49,224 bases of DNA from IMG/VR virus record IMGVR_UViG_3300033146_004398, positions 1 through 49,224 of that record. The stretch is one strand, 5' to 3'. The position numbers were made by a program, and so were the translations under genes. The stretch's first letter is position 1, and every line of letters starts with the position of its first letter. Of this stretch, positions 49,201 through 49,224 are shown in pieces. A model generated the notes under the pieces. That model had not been told where the DNA came from, did not search any database, and saw only the letters and a program-made list of their open reading frames with translations. The DNA comes from a virus.

Positions 49201-49224
49201 AGAAATAAAGTATTGTATATGTAC

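Noticed and set aside
1-49224. tRNA genes, CRISPR arrays and insertion sequences
   Set aside because: Intergenic gaps are short, and in none could I fold a cloverleaf, see regularly spaced repeats, or find transposase motifs or terminal inverted repeats. The only large gap holds the structured RNA.

Overview
This window is a contiguous piece of a large, strongly AT-rich, T4-type (tevenvirus-like) contractile-tailed phage genome. The call rests on recognisable homologues of T4 nrdA/nrdB, 32, rnh, 18, 56, 43 (N-terminal half only), uvsX, 41, 47, 46, 42/td family, cd, 39/60, 52, 19, 23 and 21. The host is probably a member of the Bacteroidota, most likely a flavobacterium. Genes have AT-rich leaders without Shine-Dalgarno sequences, one small secreted protein has a flavobacterial-looking signal peptide ending SYGQ, there is an Hc1-type histone-like protein, and the sigma factor is of the Bacteroidota ECF kind. 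This host assignment is an inference.

Layout. The + strand carries metabolism and replication: S1-domain protein (partial), nrdB, nrdA, Hc1-like protein, SSB, flap nuclease, GroES and GMP reductase/IMPDH (1-9167); then dCTPase/dUTPase, split DNA polymerase, UvsX, helicase, recombination nuclease 47/46, dCMP-specific TS-family enzyme and dCMP deaminase (14313-27008); then topoisomerase large subunit, ECF sigma factor and topoisomerase medium subunit (30122-34321); and a sugar-nucleotide pair at the right edge. The - strand carries virion genes in four blocks: kinase-like protein and tail sheath (9799-14190), tail tube and neighbours (27005-29984), a desaturase plus a MoxR/VWA/metallopeptidase module (34623-41289), and major capsid, protease-scaffold fusion and DnaJ (43164-47905).

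Regulation can be read from the sequence. Upstream of replication genes there is a repeated bipartite element, AAACC-N15-GTANAAWA, shaped like an ECF sigma promoter; the window also encodes an ECF sigma factor. Upstream of virion genes a T4-like late box, (T/G/A)ATAAATA, recurs 12-22 bases before the start codon.

Four things stand out. (1) About eight otherwise unrelated proteins begin with a similar short peptide followed by an [I/L]xE site, the T4 prohead-protease cleavage signature; I infer that they are packaged in the head, including an AAA+ ATPase and metallopeptidases of a MoxR/VWA module and a chloramphenicol-phosphotransferase-like kinase. (2) A roughly 450-nt non-coding locus (about 9200-9669) has a closing 8-bp helix, a second 7-bp long-range helix and many local hairpins, and sits behind an ECF-like promoter; I cannot assign it to a known RNA class. 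(3) The phage ECF sigma and its probable regulon. (4) A prohead protease fused to a scaffold with eleven 14-residue repeats and a possible internal start.
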